Below the pieces are notes generated by a model that worked only from the letters and a program-made list of their open reading frames with translations, made no database searches and was not told the origin of the DNA. A program made the position numbers and the translations under genes. A DNA stretch of 64,000 nucleotides, taken from Aquarana catesbeiana. Lineage: Eukaryota > Chordata > Amphibia > Anura > Ranidae. Positions 26,108-36,759 of the stretch are shown here, one piece after another (within the stretch, counting starts at the first letter, position 1; every line of letters starts with the position of its first letter). The stretch spans positions 2,945,558-3,009,557 of the forward strand of contig NC_133324.1 of assembly GCF_042186555.1 (NCBI RefSeq), read 5' to 3'.

Positions 26108-27480
26108 TTAGTCATTTTTGCAGTGTCTGGTGTGGATCCAGGTGACTTTTCCTTCAAGTTTTGCACAACTGTACATGAAATAGACGCTGTATTGAGTCTC
26201 CAAACATTTCCTTATATATAAATGTCTCTTAACAATCCACAAGTCACCTGGCTTTAGTTTTAGATCCTTCCAAACTTTTAGGATCTGGAATTGGGGAGAA
26301 AACACATAAATGAGTTTGTCAAAAAACCTTAAAAGATCATCAACATTCTCTGTGAGATCCGAATGGAGGACTTCAGCTGCTGAGACAAAATATAAGCAAG
26401 TGAGTAACACACTCCCAAACCAAATCCCATAGGGAGAGAGTCCAATATCCCCCTTAGGGGCTTCATAAAATAGAAGAAAACATTCAGGGAAAAAGTTTTC
26501 TAGTTTCTTACTCTACTTTGATACATTGTAGACAGTAGGGGGTGTAAAAATAAAACCTCAAAACTTCTAGTAAGGACTCTCCTATAAAAATGATTTCCTC
26601 TGTTACTCTCTGTACTTTCTGGCACTCCGTACTTACAAACTACTTCTGATGACACTTTTTACTGTGGCCTTTGCAGTAGCATTTTCCACTGGACATCCAG
26701 AAAACATGTCCATACAGACAAAATGCATACTCGTAAGATCCTGACTTGGGCATCTGGATATATCTTTTTTGTAATCTCTGGAAGGGATGTTCAGCTTTTG
26801 GTAACACCTTTGGTAACAGGTAAAACAAGAAGTGGTATGTTATAAAAACAACTGTGGTGAACCCCGGCTCTATCCCACGCTCATTTACTAAGGCAGCCAT
26901 AACTGCTTGTGACTGATGACACGGTCCATGTGTCAAGCTGAAGGGAAAAGAGTGGCTGGCAGACATAAATGATCACCTTTTCCAAAGTCCTGTTTCATAA
27001 GAAGTTGCCCCCTGTGGACCACTTGTTCTTCTCGTTCTGGGGTCCTTAAAGTTGAATTATTAATCCCAGCTATACTGGGCCAGAACTAGGGTGGAATCTG
27101 TGAGTTGCACAGACCCATCAAGTGTCCGGGGCTGTAAATGCGGCATCCTTAGTTGCCTGTTCTGAGGTTTAATGTTAGTATGGCTACCTCAGCAAGAAGC
27201 TGGAAGGCTGAAAACAGCCGATCAAATTAACTTGGCATGCTTGGTTGGTTTACCTGCCGAAGTAAAAACAAACTTCTGGCCCTTCAAATGGAACCAAAAG
27301 CTCTCTATATCTCGACTATCTATATAAGTATACACTCTTTTTATAGCTCACATGCTTTGCTAAAACATGGAGCTCTGCTTCTTGAGCTGGGCAAAAAGGA
27401 TCCAATGACTTTGAATACAGAGAATCCTTCTGGGTGATAAACTGCATCCTCAAATCTACAAAAAATTAAATATCTGGGTC
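26108..27480 (-). pseudogene. Retroviral pol remnant: RNase H then integrase
   Basis: Reading the minus strand from high to low coordinates, domain fragments appear in normal pol order. Around 27,470-27,240 there is an RNase H-like stretch containing AQEAELHVLAK, YIDSR and FTSAGKP. At 26,966-26,640 there is an integrase start with PFQRLQ and IQMPKSGSYEYA. At ~26,455-26,420 the integrase signature GLSPYGIWFG is seen. At ~26,350-26,108 the C-terminal DNA-binding region shows KPGDLWIVKRH and KLEGKVTWIH. Frames shift and stops intervene between pieces, so no functional protein can be made. The GLSPY and KLEG...WIH features resemble gamma/epsilon-type integrases. This is a family-level judgement by eye. 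Confidence 0.75.
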
Positions 27481-29047
27481 TTCAGGGAGTGTGTCCCGCA
27501 CTGGGCTCACAGCAGCTGATTCCTACACCATCAATTTAACACATGTGTCTTTTCCTTTGTCTCCAGCCTCCTCCAATAGAGGCAATAAGGTGGCTGGATT
27601 CAAATGTATTCATTTGTCATTGTTAGATTTGTACATAAACAAACTCATATTTTAAACCTTTCGTTAGACAAACATTTAGTTATCTGTATATTTGCTGCAC
27701 AGAATGTCGGACCATTAAAAATGAAATGTTTGACCAAAACAATATCTAACTTTGTCTAATAGCACCTTTGCATAAAAGCTACAGCTCTGATATATCGGGG
27801 TGAACCCTTCATTACTGGGTCCAGCTTCCATAAATATATTACAATGTCTTGTTTTCTATCACACTATTTGTGTAAGAACTCCAGTTTCATGTTTCAAAAG
27901 ACAACTTCTTCCTGGCAATATTATAATAAATGATAACAATACCCTGCGGTCATGGAGAGATGCCCATAAATCCAAAATATTCTTCTGCTTATACCACTGT
28001 ACTTACAAGGAAAAGGGGCACATCATTTCACAATCCACACATTCTGCTTTGGATTTCAAAAATAAAAATAAACAAAACAAAAAGGATCAACAATCTGTAT
28101 GATGGACCAGAAAGCATCAAAAACTATAAAACAACTGGCTGCAGGCGGCATCTATCCTAACAGGGTGTGTGGACTTGATGTGATGGGTCTGTTATATTTA
28201 CATTTTATTTATTATTACTCTTACATCATGGACCGCACATCAAGTTATTATCAAAAACCTTAAAATTTTATTTTTGTAGAAGAACTTCTTATGTATCCCA
28301 TCCATTGGCTTTGTTAAATATTATGGCAGCTTTATTCCAAATAACAACCTCATCTTAATCTTTTTTTTTCTCTCAATAAGGGCTTATTGTATAAATGTAA
28401 AATTACAAAATTGTTATCTTAATCTAAACTAATCCCATTTTTACAAATTTCCCCAATAACCTGGATTTCATTTCCAACCAAAGGTTGTCTAAACCAGTTT
28501 CAATATATCTATATAATTGTTAAACTCATATTAGAAATTAATACTCATTATTACTTAATTTTACTTAATTTCCCTTTTTTACATGCACTGTTTCCACTAT
28601 CAAAGGATATTCAATTTGTGTAATACACGGTTAAATGTAACCTTCATTTTACCATGTTTGGAAAAGATTCAAAATAAATGTGATCACATTGTTTACCATT
28701 AGATTCGTTAACCCGGCACATGTTTTGTCTAAAAAACTGGAATTGTCATTGGTGTCCTTCCAGCTTATCACTGACCTCTCATCCCAGCCACATTTCTTTC
28801 ATGAGAGCACAAAGGAGGGGGTCACATCTGTGTACATGACACACACAAGGGATAGAACTAAAGGTCCCAGCATTCACACACACATACACCAATATCTCTC
28901 TAAAATCGCTTACATTTTCCCATTTGTACACAACACATGCATATCATTCTCTCACTTTCTTTTAACTCTCATTAATATTTTCCTGTCTAAATTCTACTTT
29001 CTTTATTTTGTTCAGATATCTTTTATATCTAGCTTCTATGATCAGAC
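27481..29047 (-). other. Remaining AT-rich endogenous retrovirus interior
   Basis: This lies upstream of the RNase H remnant on the minus strand, where reverse transcriptase and gag would be expected. Frames are broken and no reliable motif such as a YxDD box was found. It ends at the Penelope-like element's target-site duplication at 29,048. Confidence 0.45.
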
Positions 29048-29063
29048 GGGCAGCCAGAGTAGA
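29048..29063. repeat. Left 16-bp target-site duplication of the Penelope-like insertion
   Basis: GGGCAGCCAGAGTAGA occurs here and again, in the same orientation, at 33,514-33,529, exactly flanking the palindromic insertion. The last four bases (TAGA) are the start of the AT-rich hAT-like element, and the preceding AGCCAGAG is that element's own 8-bp duplication. Confidence 0.85.
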
Positions 29064-29166
29064 GAAACACGAAAAAAGTACTCTTGCGCACTGGTGTGTT
29101 AGCTAAAGAGATTCAAGAGGGGCTATGGGCTTCGGCTTTGCTGCTCTCGAAGGATGGGATTATCCT

Positions 29167-31119
29167 AATAGTGAAAAACAAAGAAACAAGAGAGCGCACC
29201 AGCCTAGCGCATTATCCTTGGCAAATTTTAATAAATTAAAAACAAGGTAAAAAGCTACTCACAAAAGTCGCAGGTAAAATAGCATATCAAACGCACAAAG
29301 GCAATAGTTCCAGTGGTAGGCAGCTATCCAGGTCCCAGGAGGGAGGCACACGGACCGCCGCTGGCTTACGCGTTTCGAAGGTTTGACCTTCTTCCTCAGA
29401 GCCTTAGTGGTGGCAGTCTCCTGCCGACTTTTTATATACACATGTTAGGCTGAAACAGACTGATCTGGTTGGTAACGGGACTCCTCCCTTAATTGGTGGG
29501 CGGTCCTCTGAGAGGAGGGGAGGGGGGGGGGCGGGGGGGGTTTGTGTTGAGAATCTTGACAAAATAAACATTATTGAAGGGCCATAACATATTGATTTAT
29601 TGATTTGATGATTAATTGGTGTGCTTTCATAACCATTATTGTTATCACTAGTAAAATTAGTGAAATTAATCTAACCCATAATGGGTGAGCTGATAGGATC
29701 GTACCAATAATTTTCCATACACAATCTGCTGTTCTACCCTCACATTCTTATATCACATAAATATTTACAGAGTAGTGTGAGTGATCAGAGGGTTATGAGT
29801 ATGAGAAAGGGGGAGGGGGGGGTATTGTACCTTAACTGCTGTTGATCTAATGCCATCTCCTCTGTTCAAATGCGTTTTTCTGCAGGGACTGTGTCCGTAT
29901 GGGCTGCCACTGCTGTCACGTTCGCTCCTGTGCTAGGTGGAACGCACGCCGCCGGTTTACTTCCAGGTTGCGGTCCACAGGGCGGAAGTGCGGTCGTGAT
30001 GTCACATCCTGTGCGCCGTTCGGCGCCTGGGATGTGACTCAATATAGTAAACAGTGGCCTCCATCTTGCTGTAGACACAGATAGAGGTCAAAGTCAGACT
30101 GAAAGCGTCTGACTTCAACCAAAAAGAGTGGGAGTGTTAAATATGTATAACTGGATGGATGACAACAATGAATAGTAACAATAAAGAGTGGTGAGCAATA
30201 GTATACAATGAAAACAGAAAAAATTTTTTTTTGAGGGGGACCGAGGGAGGGGAGTGGTGGAATCTGGTCTAAAACAGAAGTTGGAAATAGCAATGCTCAA
30301 GACATGTGTATATGGAAGCCAGCAGGAGACCCACTTACATAGTATTTAAAATACATGGTAATAAAAATATATAATTATATAATACACCTTCTGTAAAACA
30401 TTATAAATATATGTATACACATATATATAGAAAGTAAAAGCCTTATACCCATCCATCACATGTCTATATATGTGCATACGGTGATTATTACAAAAGGCAA
30501 ATCTTTTTTTATATATTATAAAAAAAAAAAAAAAGCAGTTTTTTTGTAAAAATTAAAATTAAAATCCGTGTATAAGTACAACGGACTGTGTACCTTGCCT
30601 GTCTATTCTAAAAAGAGAGAGAAAGGAGGGGGGAGGGGGGGAGGGGGGGGGGAGGGGAGGGGGAGGGGAGATATTGTTGCTAACACCCCATAATGACATT
30701 CCTATAGTGGTTTGTATATTATAGCGAATAACTCAGAGGTTATTTTAGTATAAATCGGTGAACGAGATATGATGTGGAAGGGGGGGGGGGGGGGAATGGG
30801 TAGGGGGGGGTTGGGGGTGGGGGAGGGACAATCAACAACACTTAATACCAATATTATTAGACTATTTTATGTACTTCTGGATCCTCATTTAGGCCTCCTG
30901 GAGTGAGACTACCGAGGGTAAAGATCCAGAAGGCTTCTCTTTTGCAAAGCCTCTGGTACCTTCTTCCTGTATCCAGCTCCCTTCCAATCGACTCTATCCC
31001 AAATACTTTCATGCCTGCAGGGTCCCCCTGATGGACTTCTACAAAATGTCTAGGGACTGGGTATTTGTCTCTTAGGTTTATTATGCCACATTTGTGTTCA
31101 CCAATTCTCACTCGCATTG
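29167..31119 (-). repeat. Left arm of the Penelope palindrome
   Basis: The arm is the reverse complement of 31,569-33,512. Matching coordinates sum to 62,688 near the coding end and 62,679 near the ribozyme, a 9-bp net indel located in homopolymer G/C and A/T tracts. A few substitutions are visible near 29,960-29,985. It contains long G-runs at ~30,627-30,668 and ~30,779-30,822. Confidence 0.93.
29363..29403 (-). ncRNA. Hammerhead-ribozyme-like motif, left arm
   Basis: This is the exact inverted copy of the motif at 33,276-33,316, with the same helix I, CUGAGGA core, helix II and GAAA elements on the minus strand. It lies in the sense strand of the left Penelope copy. The shared doubts are noted under the right-arm motif. 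Confidence 0.6.
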
Positions 31120-31210
31120 TTCGTCATAGAGAGCCAGATATTTAGAAAAGGCTGATTTTATGTGATTGGCTTCATAGCCCTTCTCGCTGAATTTCTGCAT
31201 AAGAAGTTTG
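30857..31210 (-). pseudogene. Inverted Penelope-like ORF fragment
   Basis: On the minus strand, 31,117-30,857 repeats the last 86 codons of the GIY-YIG reading frame. Upstream, at ~31,210-31,120, a different coding piece (KLLMQKFSEKGYEANHIKSA) resembles the end of a Penelope reverse transcriptase/thumb region. It joins the endonuclease piece out of frame. Relative to an intact element the linker and the first half of the endonuclease are deleted. The fragment meets the plus-strand copy head to head at about 31,210-31,220. Confidence 0.65.
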
Positions 31211-31220
31211 CTCTGTTCAG

Positions 31221-31831
31221 AATATTATCAAAAAGAATTGGAATATTCTGAAGCACGACCCTGTTTTGGGTAAGACACTCCCCGATCACCCCAATATAGT
31301 TTTTCGGAAACCTCAAGACCTTAGGAGCCTGATAGCCCCAAGTAGGGTAAAAACATGTACTAGCAAACCCACCAATAGCTGGGTTGCTATAGATGTGGTG
31401 TCAGGAACTGTGGCACATGCAAGTACATGTGGCACAGGAAAAAAACGGTGGTTGGGAGAGACGGAAGAATCCACCCAATTAAGCAATTCATCAACTGCGG
31501 AACAGAATATGTGGTATACGGTATAGTATGTCCCTGTGGGCGACTATACGTAGGCCGCACACAACGCCCAATGCGAGTGAGAATTGGTGAACACAAATGT
31601 GGCATAATAAACCTAAGAGACAAATACCCAGTCCCTAGACATTTTGTAGAAGTCCATCAGGGGGACCCTGCAGGCATGAAAGTATTTGGGATAGAGTCGA
31701 TTGGAAGGGAGCTGGATACAGGAAGAAGGTACCAGAGGCTTTGCAAAAGAGAAGCCTTCTGGATCTTTACCCTCGGTAGTCTCACTCCAGGAGGCCTAAA
31801 TGAGGATCCAGAAGTACATAAAATAGTCTAA
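31221..31831 (+). pseudogene. Penelope-like element ORF, C-terminal linker and GIY-YIG endonuclease
   Basis: From ~31,221 the plus strand encodes NIIKKNWNILKHDPVLGKTL and then PDHPNIVFRKPQDLRSLIAPS, the typical Penelope segment between reverse transcriptase and endonuclease. A frameshift follows at a run of seven A (31,439-31,445). The next frame gives the GIY-YIG domain, with YVVYGIVCPCG and LYVGRT as the two signature strands, MRVRIGEHK as the conserved Arg region, and KREAFWIF carrying the Glu. It ends LTPGGLNEDPEVHKIV. In these elements the endonuclease nicks target DNA to prime reverse transcription. The N-terminal reverse transcriptase is absent through 5' truncation, so the copy is dead apart from a well-preserved endonuclease frame. 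Confidence 0.85.
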
Positions 31832-33512
31832 TAATATTGGTATTAAGTGTTGTTGATTGTCCCTCCCCCACCCCCAACCCCCCCCTACCCATTCCCCCCC
31901 CCCCCCTTCCACATCATATCTCGTTCACCGATTTATACTAAAATAACCTCTGAGTTATTCGCTATAATATACAAACCACTATAGGAATGTCATTATGGGG
32001 TGTTAGCAACAATATCTCCCCTCCCCCTCCCCTCCCCCCCTCCCCCCCTCCCCCCTCCTTTCTCTCTCTTTTTAGAATAGACAGGCAAGGTACACAGTCC
32101 GTTGTACTTATACACGGATTTTAATTTTAATTTTTACAAAAAAACTGCTTTTTTTTTTTTTATAATATATAAAAAAAGATTTGCCTTTTGTAATAATCAC
32201 CGTATGCACATATATAGACATGTGATGGATGGGTATAAGGCTTTTACTTTCTATATATATGTGTATACATATATTTATAATGTTTTACAGAAGGTGTATT
32301 ATATAATTATATATTTTTATTACCATGTATTTTAAATACTATGTAAGTGGGTCTCCTGCTGGCTTCCATATACACATGTCTTGAGCATTGCTATTTCCAA
32401 CTTCTGTTTTAGACCAGATTCCACCACTCCCCTCCCTCGGTCCCCCTCAAAAAAATTTTTTCTGTTTTCATTGTATACTATTGCTCACCACTCTTTATTG
32501 TTACTATTCATTGTTGTCATCCATCCAGTTATACATATTTAACACTCCCACTCTTTTTGGTTGAAGTCAGACGCTTTCAGTCTGACTTTGACCTCTATCT
32601 GTGTCTACAGCAAGATGGAGGCCACTGTTTACTATATTGAGTCACATCCCAGGCGCCGAACGGCGCACAGGATGTGACATCACGACCGCACTTCCGTCTT
32701 GTGGACCGCAACCCGGAAGTAAACCGGCGGCGTGCGTTCCACCTAGCACAGGAGCGAACGTGACAGCAGTGGCAGCCCATACGGACACAGTCCCTGCAGA
32801 AAAACGCATTTGAACAGAGGAGATGGCATTAGATCAACAGCAGTTAAGGTACAATACCCCCCCCTCCCCCTTTCTCATACTCATAACCCTCTGATCACTC
32901 ACACTACTCTGTAAATATTTATGTGATATAAGAATGTGAGGGTAGAACAGCAGATTGTGTATGGAAAATTATTGGTACGATCCTATCAGCTCACCCATTA
33001 TGGGTTAGATTAATTTCACTAATTTTACTAGTGATAACAATAATGGTTATGAAAGCACACCAATTAATCATCAAATCAATAAATCAATATGTTATGGCCC
33101 TTCAATAATGTTTATTTTGTCAAGATTCTCAACACAAACCCCCCCCGCCCCCCCCCCTCCCCTCCTCTCAGAGGACCGCCCACCAATTAAGGGAGGAGTC
33201 CCGTTACCAACCAGATCAGTCTGTTTCAGCCTAACATGTGTATATAAAAAGTCGGCAGGAGACTGCCACCACTAAGGCTCTGAGGAAGAAGGTCAAACCT
33301 TCGAAACGCGTAAGCCAGCGGCGGTCCGTGTGCCTCCCTCCTGGGACCTGGATAGCTGCCTACCACTGGAACTATTGCCTTTGTGCGTTTGATATGCTAT
33401 TTTACCTGCGACTTTTGTGAGTAGCTTTTTACCTTGTTTTTAATTTATTAAAATTTGCCAAGGATAATGCGCTAGGCTGGTGCGCTCTCTTGTTTCTTTG
33501 TTTTTCACTATT
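31569..33512 (+). repeat. Right arm of the Penelope palindrome
   Basis: The arm pairs with 29,167-31,119. It starts inside the GIY-YIG coding region at CAATGCGAGTGAG and runs through the 3' untranslated tail to the target-site duplication at 33,514. The two ~1.9-kb arms separated by ~450 bp could extrude as a long hairpin. Confidence 0.93.
33276..33316 (+). ncRNA. Hammerhead-ribozyme-like motif, right arm
   Basis: Conserved parts occur in type I hammerhead order. Helix I strand GGCU is at 33,276-33,279 and the core CUGAGGA (matching CUGANGA) at 33,280-33,286. Helix II is GAAGG/CCUUC with loop UCAAA at 33,288-33,302. GAAA is at 33,303-33,306, a minimal helix III CGCG at 33,307-33,310, and UA at 33,311-33,312, the presumed cleavage site. 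Helix I is closed by AGCC at 33,313-33,316. ACGCGU is self-complementary, which fits the dimer mode reported for hammerheads with very short helix III. Penelope-like elements are known to carry such motifs on their sense strand, as here. One unpaired A between the core and helix II departs from the canonical G10.1-C11.1 pair, so activity is uncertain. Confidence 0.65.
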
Positions 33513-33513
33513 G

Positions 33514-33529
33514 GGGCAGCCAGAGTAGA
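33514..33529. repeat. Right 16-bp target-site duplication of the Penelope-like insertion
   Basis: This is the second copy of GGGCAGCCAGAGTAGA; see 29,048-29,063. Positions 33,526-33,529 are simultaneously the first four bases of the AT-rich element. Confidence 0.85.
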
Positions 33530-33654
33530 CATGTGCAGGATGAAAAAATTCGTTTAGTTTAGTTTCGTTTCGATTCGTTATTTAACTAAATTCGTTTAGT
33601 TAAATTCGTTGCATTCATTACATTCGTTTTCGGAATTTGTTTCGTTTCGAATTC

Positions 33655-33960
33655 GAATTCGAAAAAATTCAACCGCAATCGAAAAAATTTGACCGTATTC
33701 GAAAAAAAACTATCAAATTCGAAAAAATTCTACCACATTCGAAAAAAGCTGTCAAATTCGAAAAAATTCTACCACATTCGAAAAAACTATCAAATTCAAA
33801 AAAAATTTTACTACATTCGAAAAAAATATCAAATTCGAAAAAAATTCTACCACATTCGAAAAAAAACTGTCAAATTCGAAAAATTTCTACCACATTCGAA
33901 AAAAACTATAAAATTCGAAAAAATTCTACCGCATTCGAAAAAAACAATAACTGAATTTGA
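33655..33960. repeat. ~36-bp tandem repeat of ATTCGAAAAA type
   Basis: About eight units contain ATTCGAAAAAATTCTACC and ACATTCGAAAAAACTATC-like halves. A-run lengths and one or two bases vary. Open frames rich in Lys, Phe and Ser across it are by-products of the repeat. Confidence 0.85.
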
Positions 33961-33999
33961 AAAACTAAACTATATATAACCATTTTGCGAAATTTGAAA

Positions 34000-34521
34000 T
34001 TCGTATAGAATGAAATCGAATTCCAATAGAAAAGATTAGGATAGAATAGAAAGTATAAAAGAATAGCATAGAAAAACAATAGAACAAAATAGAAAAAAAG
34101 ATAATATATTGTATTCTAATCTTTTCTATTTGAATTCGAATTCATTCTGTACCAAATTCCAATTTTGGAAGATGGTTAAATATATATATTATATTTTTTT
34201 TCTATTCTGTTCCATTGTTTTTCTATGCTATTCTTTTTTATTTTATTCTAAACTTTTCTATTCGAATTTGAATTCATTCTAAATGAAATTCGAATTTCGG
34301 AAGATGGCTTCTGAAATTCGAATTTCGTATAGAATGAATTTGAATTTGAATAGAAAAGAATAGACTAGAAAAACAATAGAACAGAACAGAATAAAATATA
34401 ATATAGATATATTATATCTTATTCTATTCTGTTCTATTGTTTTTCTAGTCTATTCTTTCTACTCTATTTTAATCTTTTCTATTCAAATTCATTTTATACA
34501 AAATTCGAATTTTGGAAGATG

Positions 34522-34570
<49 letters not shown>

Positions 34571-34800
34571 TATTTTTTCTATTCTGTTCTATTGTTTTTC
34601 TATTATTTTCTATTATATTCTGATCTTTTTCTATTTGAATTCAAATTCATTCTATACAAAATTCGAATTTCGGAAAATAGTTATATAGAAATAGAATGAA
34701 ATCAAATTCTAATAGAAAAGAATAGAATAGAAAAACAATAGAACAGTAGAACAGAATAGAAAGAAATATTATATATATATATGTGTATATATATATATAT
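34000..34800. repeat. Series of ~200-bp AT-rich palindromes
   Basis: Blocks such as AATAGAACAGAACAGAATAA and its inverted form TTATTCTATTCTGTTCTATT face each other around short AT centres (for example near 34,410). They are flanked by ATTCGAATTTCGGAAGATGG or its complement. At least three hairpins follow one another here, and an (AT)n run occupies 34,521-34,568. Similar hairpins recur at 43,060-43,740. Confidence 0.75.
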
Positions 34801-34808
34801 ATATATCT

Positions 34809-34810
<2 letters not shown>

Positions 34811-34856
<46 letters not shown>

Positions 34857-34884
34857 CGATCTATCTATCTATCTATCTATCTAT
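34811..34884. repeat. Tetranucleotide microsatellite GATA/TATC
   Basis: A GATA-type run switches at ~34,855 to its complement ATCTATCT, making the block itself palindromic. The autonomous-type hAT inserted at 34,885 within the TATC half, so the other half continues at 41,899. Confidence 0.95.
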
Positions 34885-35924
34885 TAGGGATGAGCCGAAC
34901 ACCCCCCGGTTCGGTTCGCACCAGAACCCGCGAACGGACCGAAAGTTCGCACGAACGTTAGAACCCCATTGACGTCTATGGGACTCGAACGTTCAAAATC
35001 AAAAGTGCTCATTTTAAAGGCTAATTTGCATGGTATTGTCCTAAAAAGGGTTTGGGGACCCGGGTCCTACCCCAGGGGACATGTATCAATGCAAAAAAAA
35101 CTTTTAAAAACGGCCGTTTTTTCGGGAGCAGTGATTTTAATGATGCTTAAAGTAAAAAAAAAAAAGTGAAATATTCCTTTAAATATCGTACCTGGGGGGT
35201 GTCTATAGTATGCCTGTAAAGTGACGCGTGTTTCCCGTGTTTAGAACAGTCCCTGCACCAAATGTCATTTTTAAAGGAAAAAATCTCATTTAAAACTGCT
35301 TGCGGGTTTAATGTCATGTCGGGTCCTGGCAATATGGATGAAAATCAGTGAGACAAACGAGATGGGTACCCCCCAGTCCATTACCAGGCCCTTTGGGTCT
35401 TGTATGGATATTAAGGGGAACCCCGCACCCAAATTAAAATAAGGAAAGGTGTGGGGCCACCAGGCCCTATATACTCTGAACAGCAGTATACAGGCGGTGC
35501 AAACAAGACAGGGACTGTAGGTTTGTTGTTAAGTAGAATCTGTTTGTCATTTTGAACATTTTTAACGTGTTTAGCTCCAGCCAAAAAATCTTTTCTAAGC
35601 TTTTTGGAAAACATAGGGAAGGGTTATCACCCCTGTGACATTTGTTTTGCTGTCTTTCCTCCTCTTCAGAAGATTTCACCTCACTTTTTTGTCCCAATGA
35701 AAAATGTTTTTTGAAAATTTGGGTTTTTTTGTGGAACAAGGATTGGAAAGCATCAGTGGAAAGGAGAAATTGTTTTCCCATATTAACTCTTACAGGAGAG
35801 AATTTCCCTTCCTAGGGGTAGATTTCATCTCACTTCCTGTTGTCTCCTTCCGTTTGCAAGTAGGAGTCGTTTGTAAGTTAGATGTTTGAAAGTAGGGTCC
35901 TGCCCTATATACTCAGCAGAAATT

Positions 35925-36625
35925 TGGGCCTTAGGTGTTGCTGTGGCCACAACACTGTAAGCCCTCACAGGGCCCTGCTGTGAAATATTAGATCAAGAAT
36001 TGTAATTACATGCCCCTGTTGAACAGGAGCTGAAAAATTAGGCCTTAGGCACTGGTGCTGGTGCCACAACACTGCAACCCCTCACAGACACTCTAGTTGG
36101 AACGCAGGAACGAGCCCTGCTGCAAATTATTGCTTCAAAAATTGTAATTACACGCCCCTGTTAGACAGGGGCAGAAAAATTGGGCCTTAGGCACTGGTGC
36201 TGGTGCCACAACACTGCAACCCCTCACAGACACTCTAGTTGGAACGCAGGAACGAGCCCTGCTGCAAAGTATTGCATCAAAAATTGTAATTACACGCCCC
36301 TGTTAGACAGGGGCAGAAAAATTGGGCCTTAGGCACTGGTGCTGGTGCCACAACACTGCAACCCCTCACAGACACTCTAGTTGGAACGCAGGAACGAGCC
36401 CTGCTGCAAAGTATTGCATCAAAAATTGTAATTACACGCCCCTGTTAGACAGGGGCAGAAAAATTGGGCCCTAGGCACTGGTGCTGGTGCCACAACACTG
36501 CAACCCCTCACAGACACTCTAGTTGGAATTCAGGAACGAGCCCTGCTGCAAAGTATTACATCAAAAATTGTAATTACACGCCCCTGTTAAACAGGGGCTG
36601 AAAAATTGTGCCTTAGGCACTGGTG
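35925..36625. repeat. ~143-bp tandem repeat on the 3' side of the hAT transposase
   Basis: GGCCTTAGGCACTGGTGCTG recurs at about 36,041, 36,182, 36,325 and 36,467, with degenerate first and last units. Each unit includes CACAACACTGCAACCCCTCA and AATTGTAATTACACGCCCCT. It lies between the transposase stop and the left terminus. Confidence 0.9.
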
Positions 36626-36759
36626 GTGGCGCCCAGAACCAAAAATGTTCTTACAAGCTATCAGCGTGATGATTGAGGAGGAAGAGGATAATTACTCAGG
36701 GATAGTCACTCAGCATCAGCATAGGCAGTCTTTGAAGGGATCTGAGATTTCAAAAAAAA

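Larger units (their letters stand above)
29064..33513 (+). mobile_element. Penelope-like retroelement, head-to-head palindromic insertion
   Basis: A 4.45-kb insertion is flanked by 16-bp direct repeats. It comprises a ~103-bp left extension, a left inverted arm (29,167-31,119), a ~450-bp centre and a right arm (31,569-33,512). The right half encodes the linker and GIY-YIG endonuclease of a Penelope-like element on the plus strand, then a ~1.7-kb 3' untranslated tail with a hammerhead-like motif. The left half is the same 3' end in inverse orientation with a deletion in its coding part. Both copies are 5'-truncated and lack the reverse transcriptase palm, so the insertion is non-autonomous. 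Penelope elements are known for inverted or tandem partial copies, and the arms differ at very few positions, implying a recent event. Confidence 0.82.
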
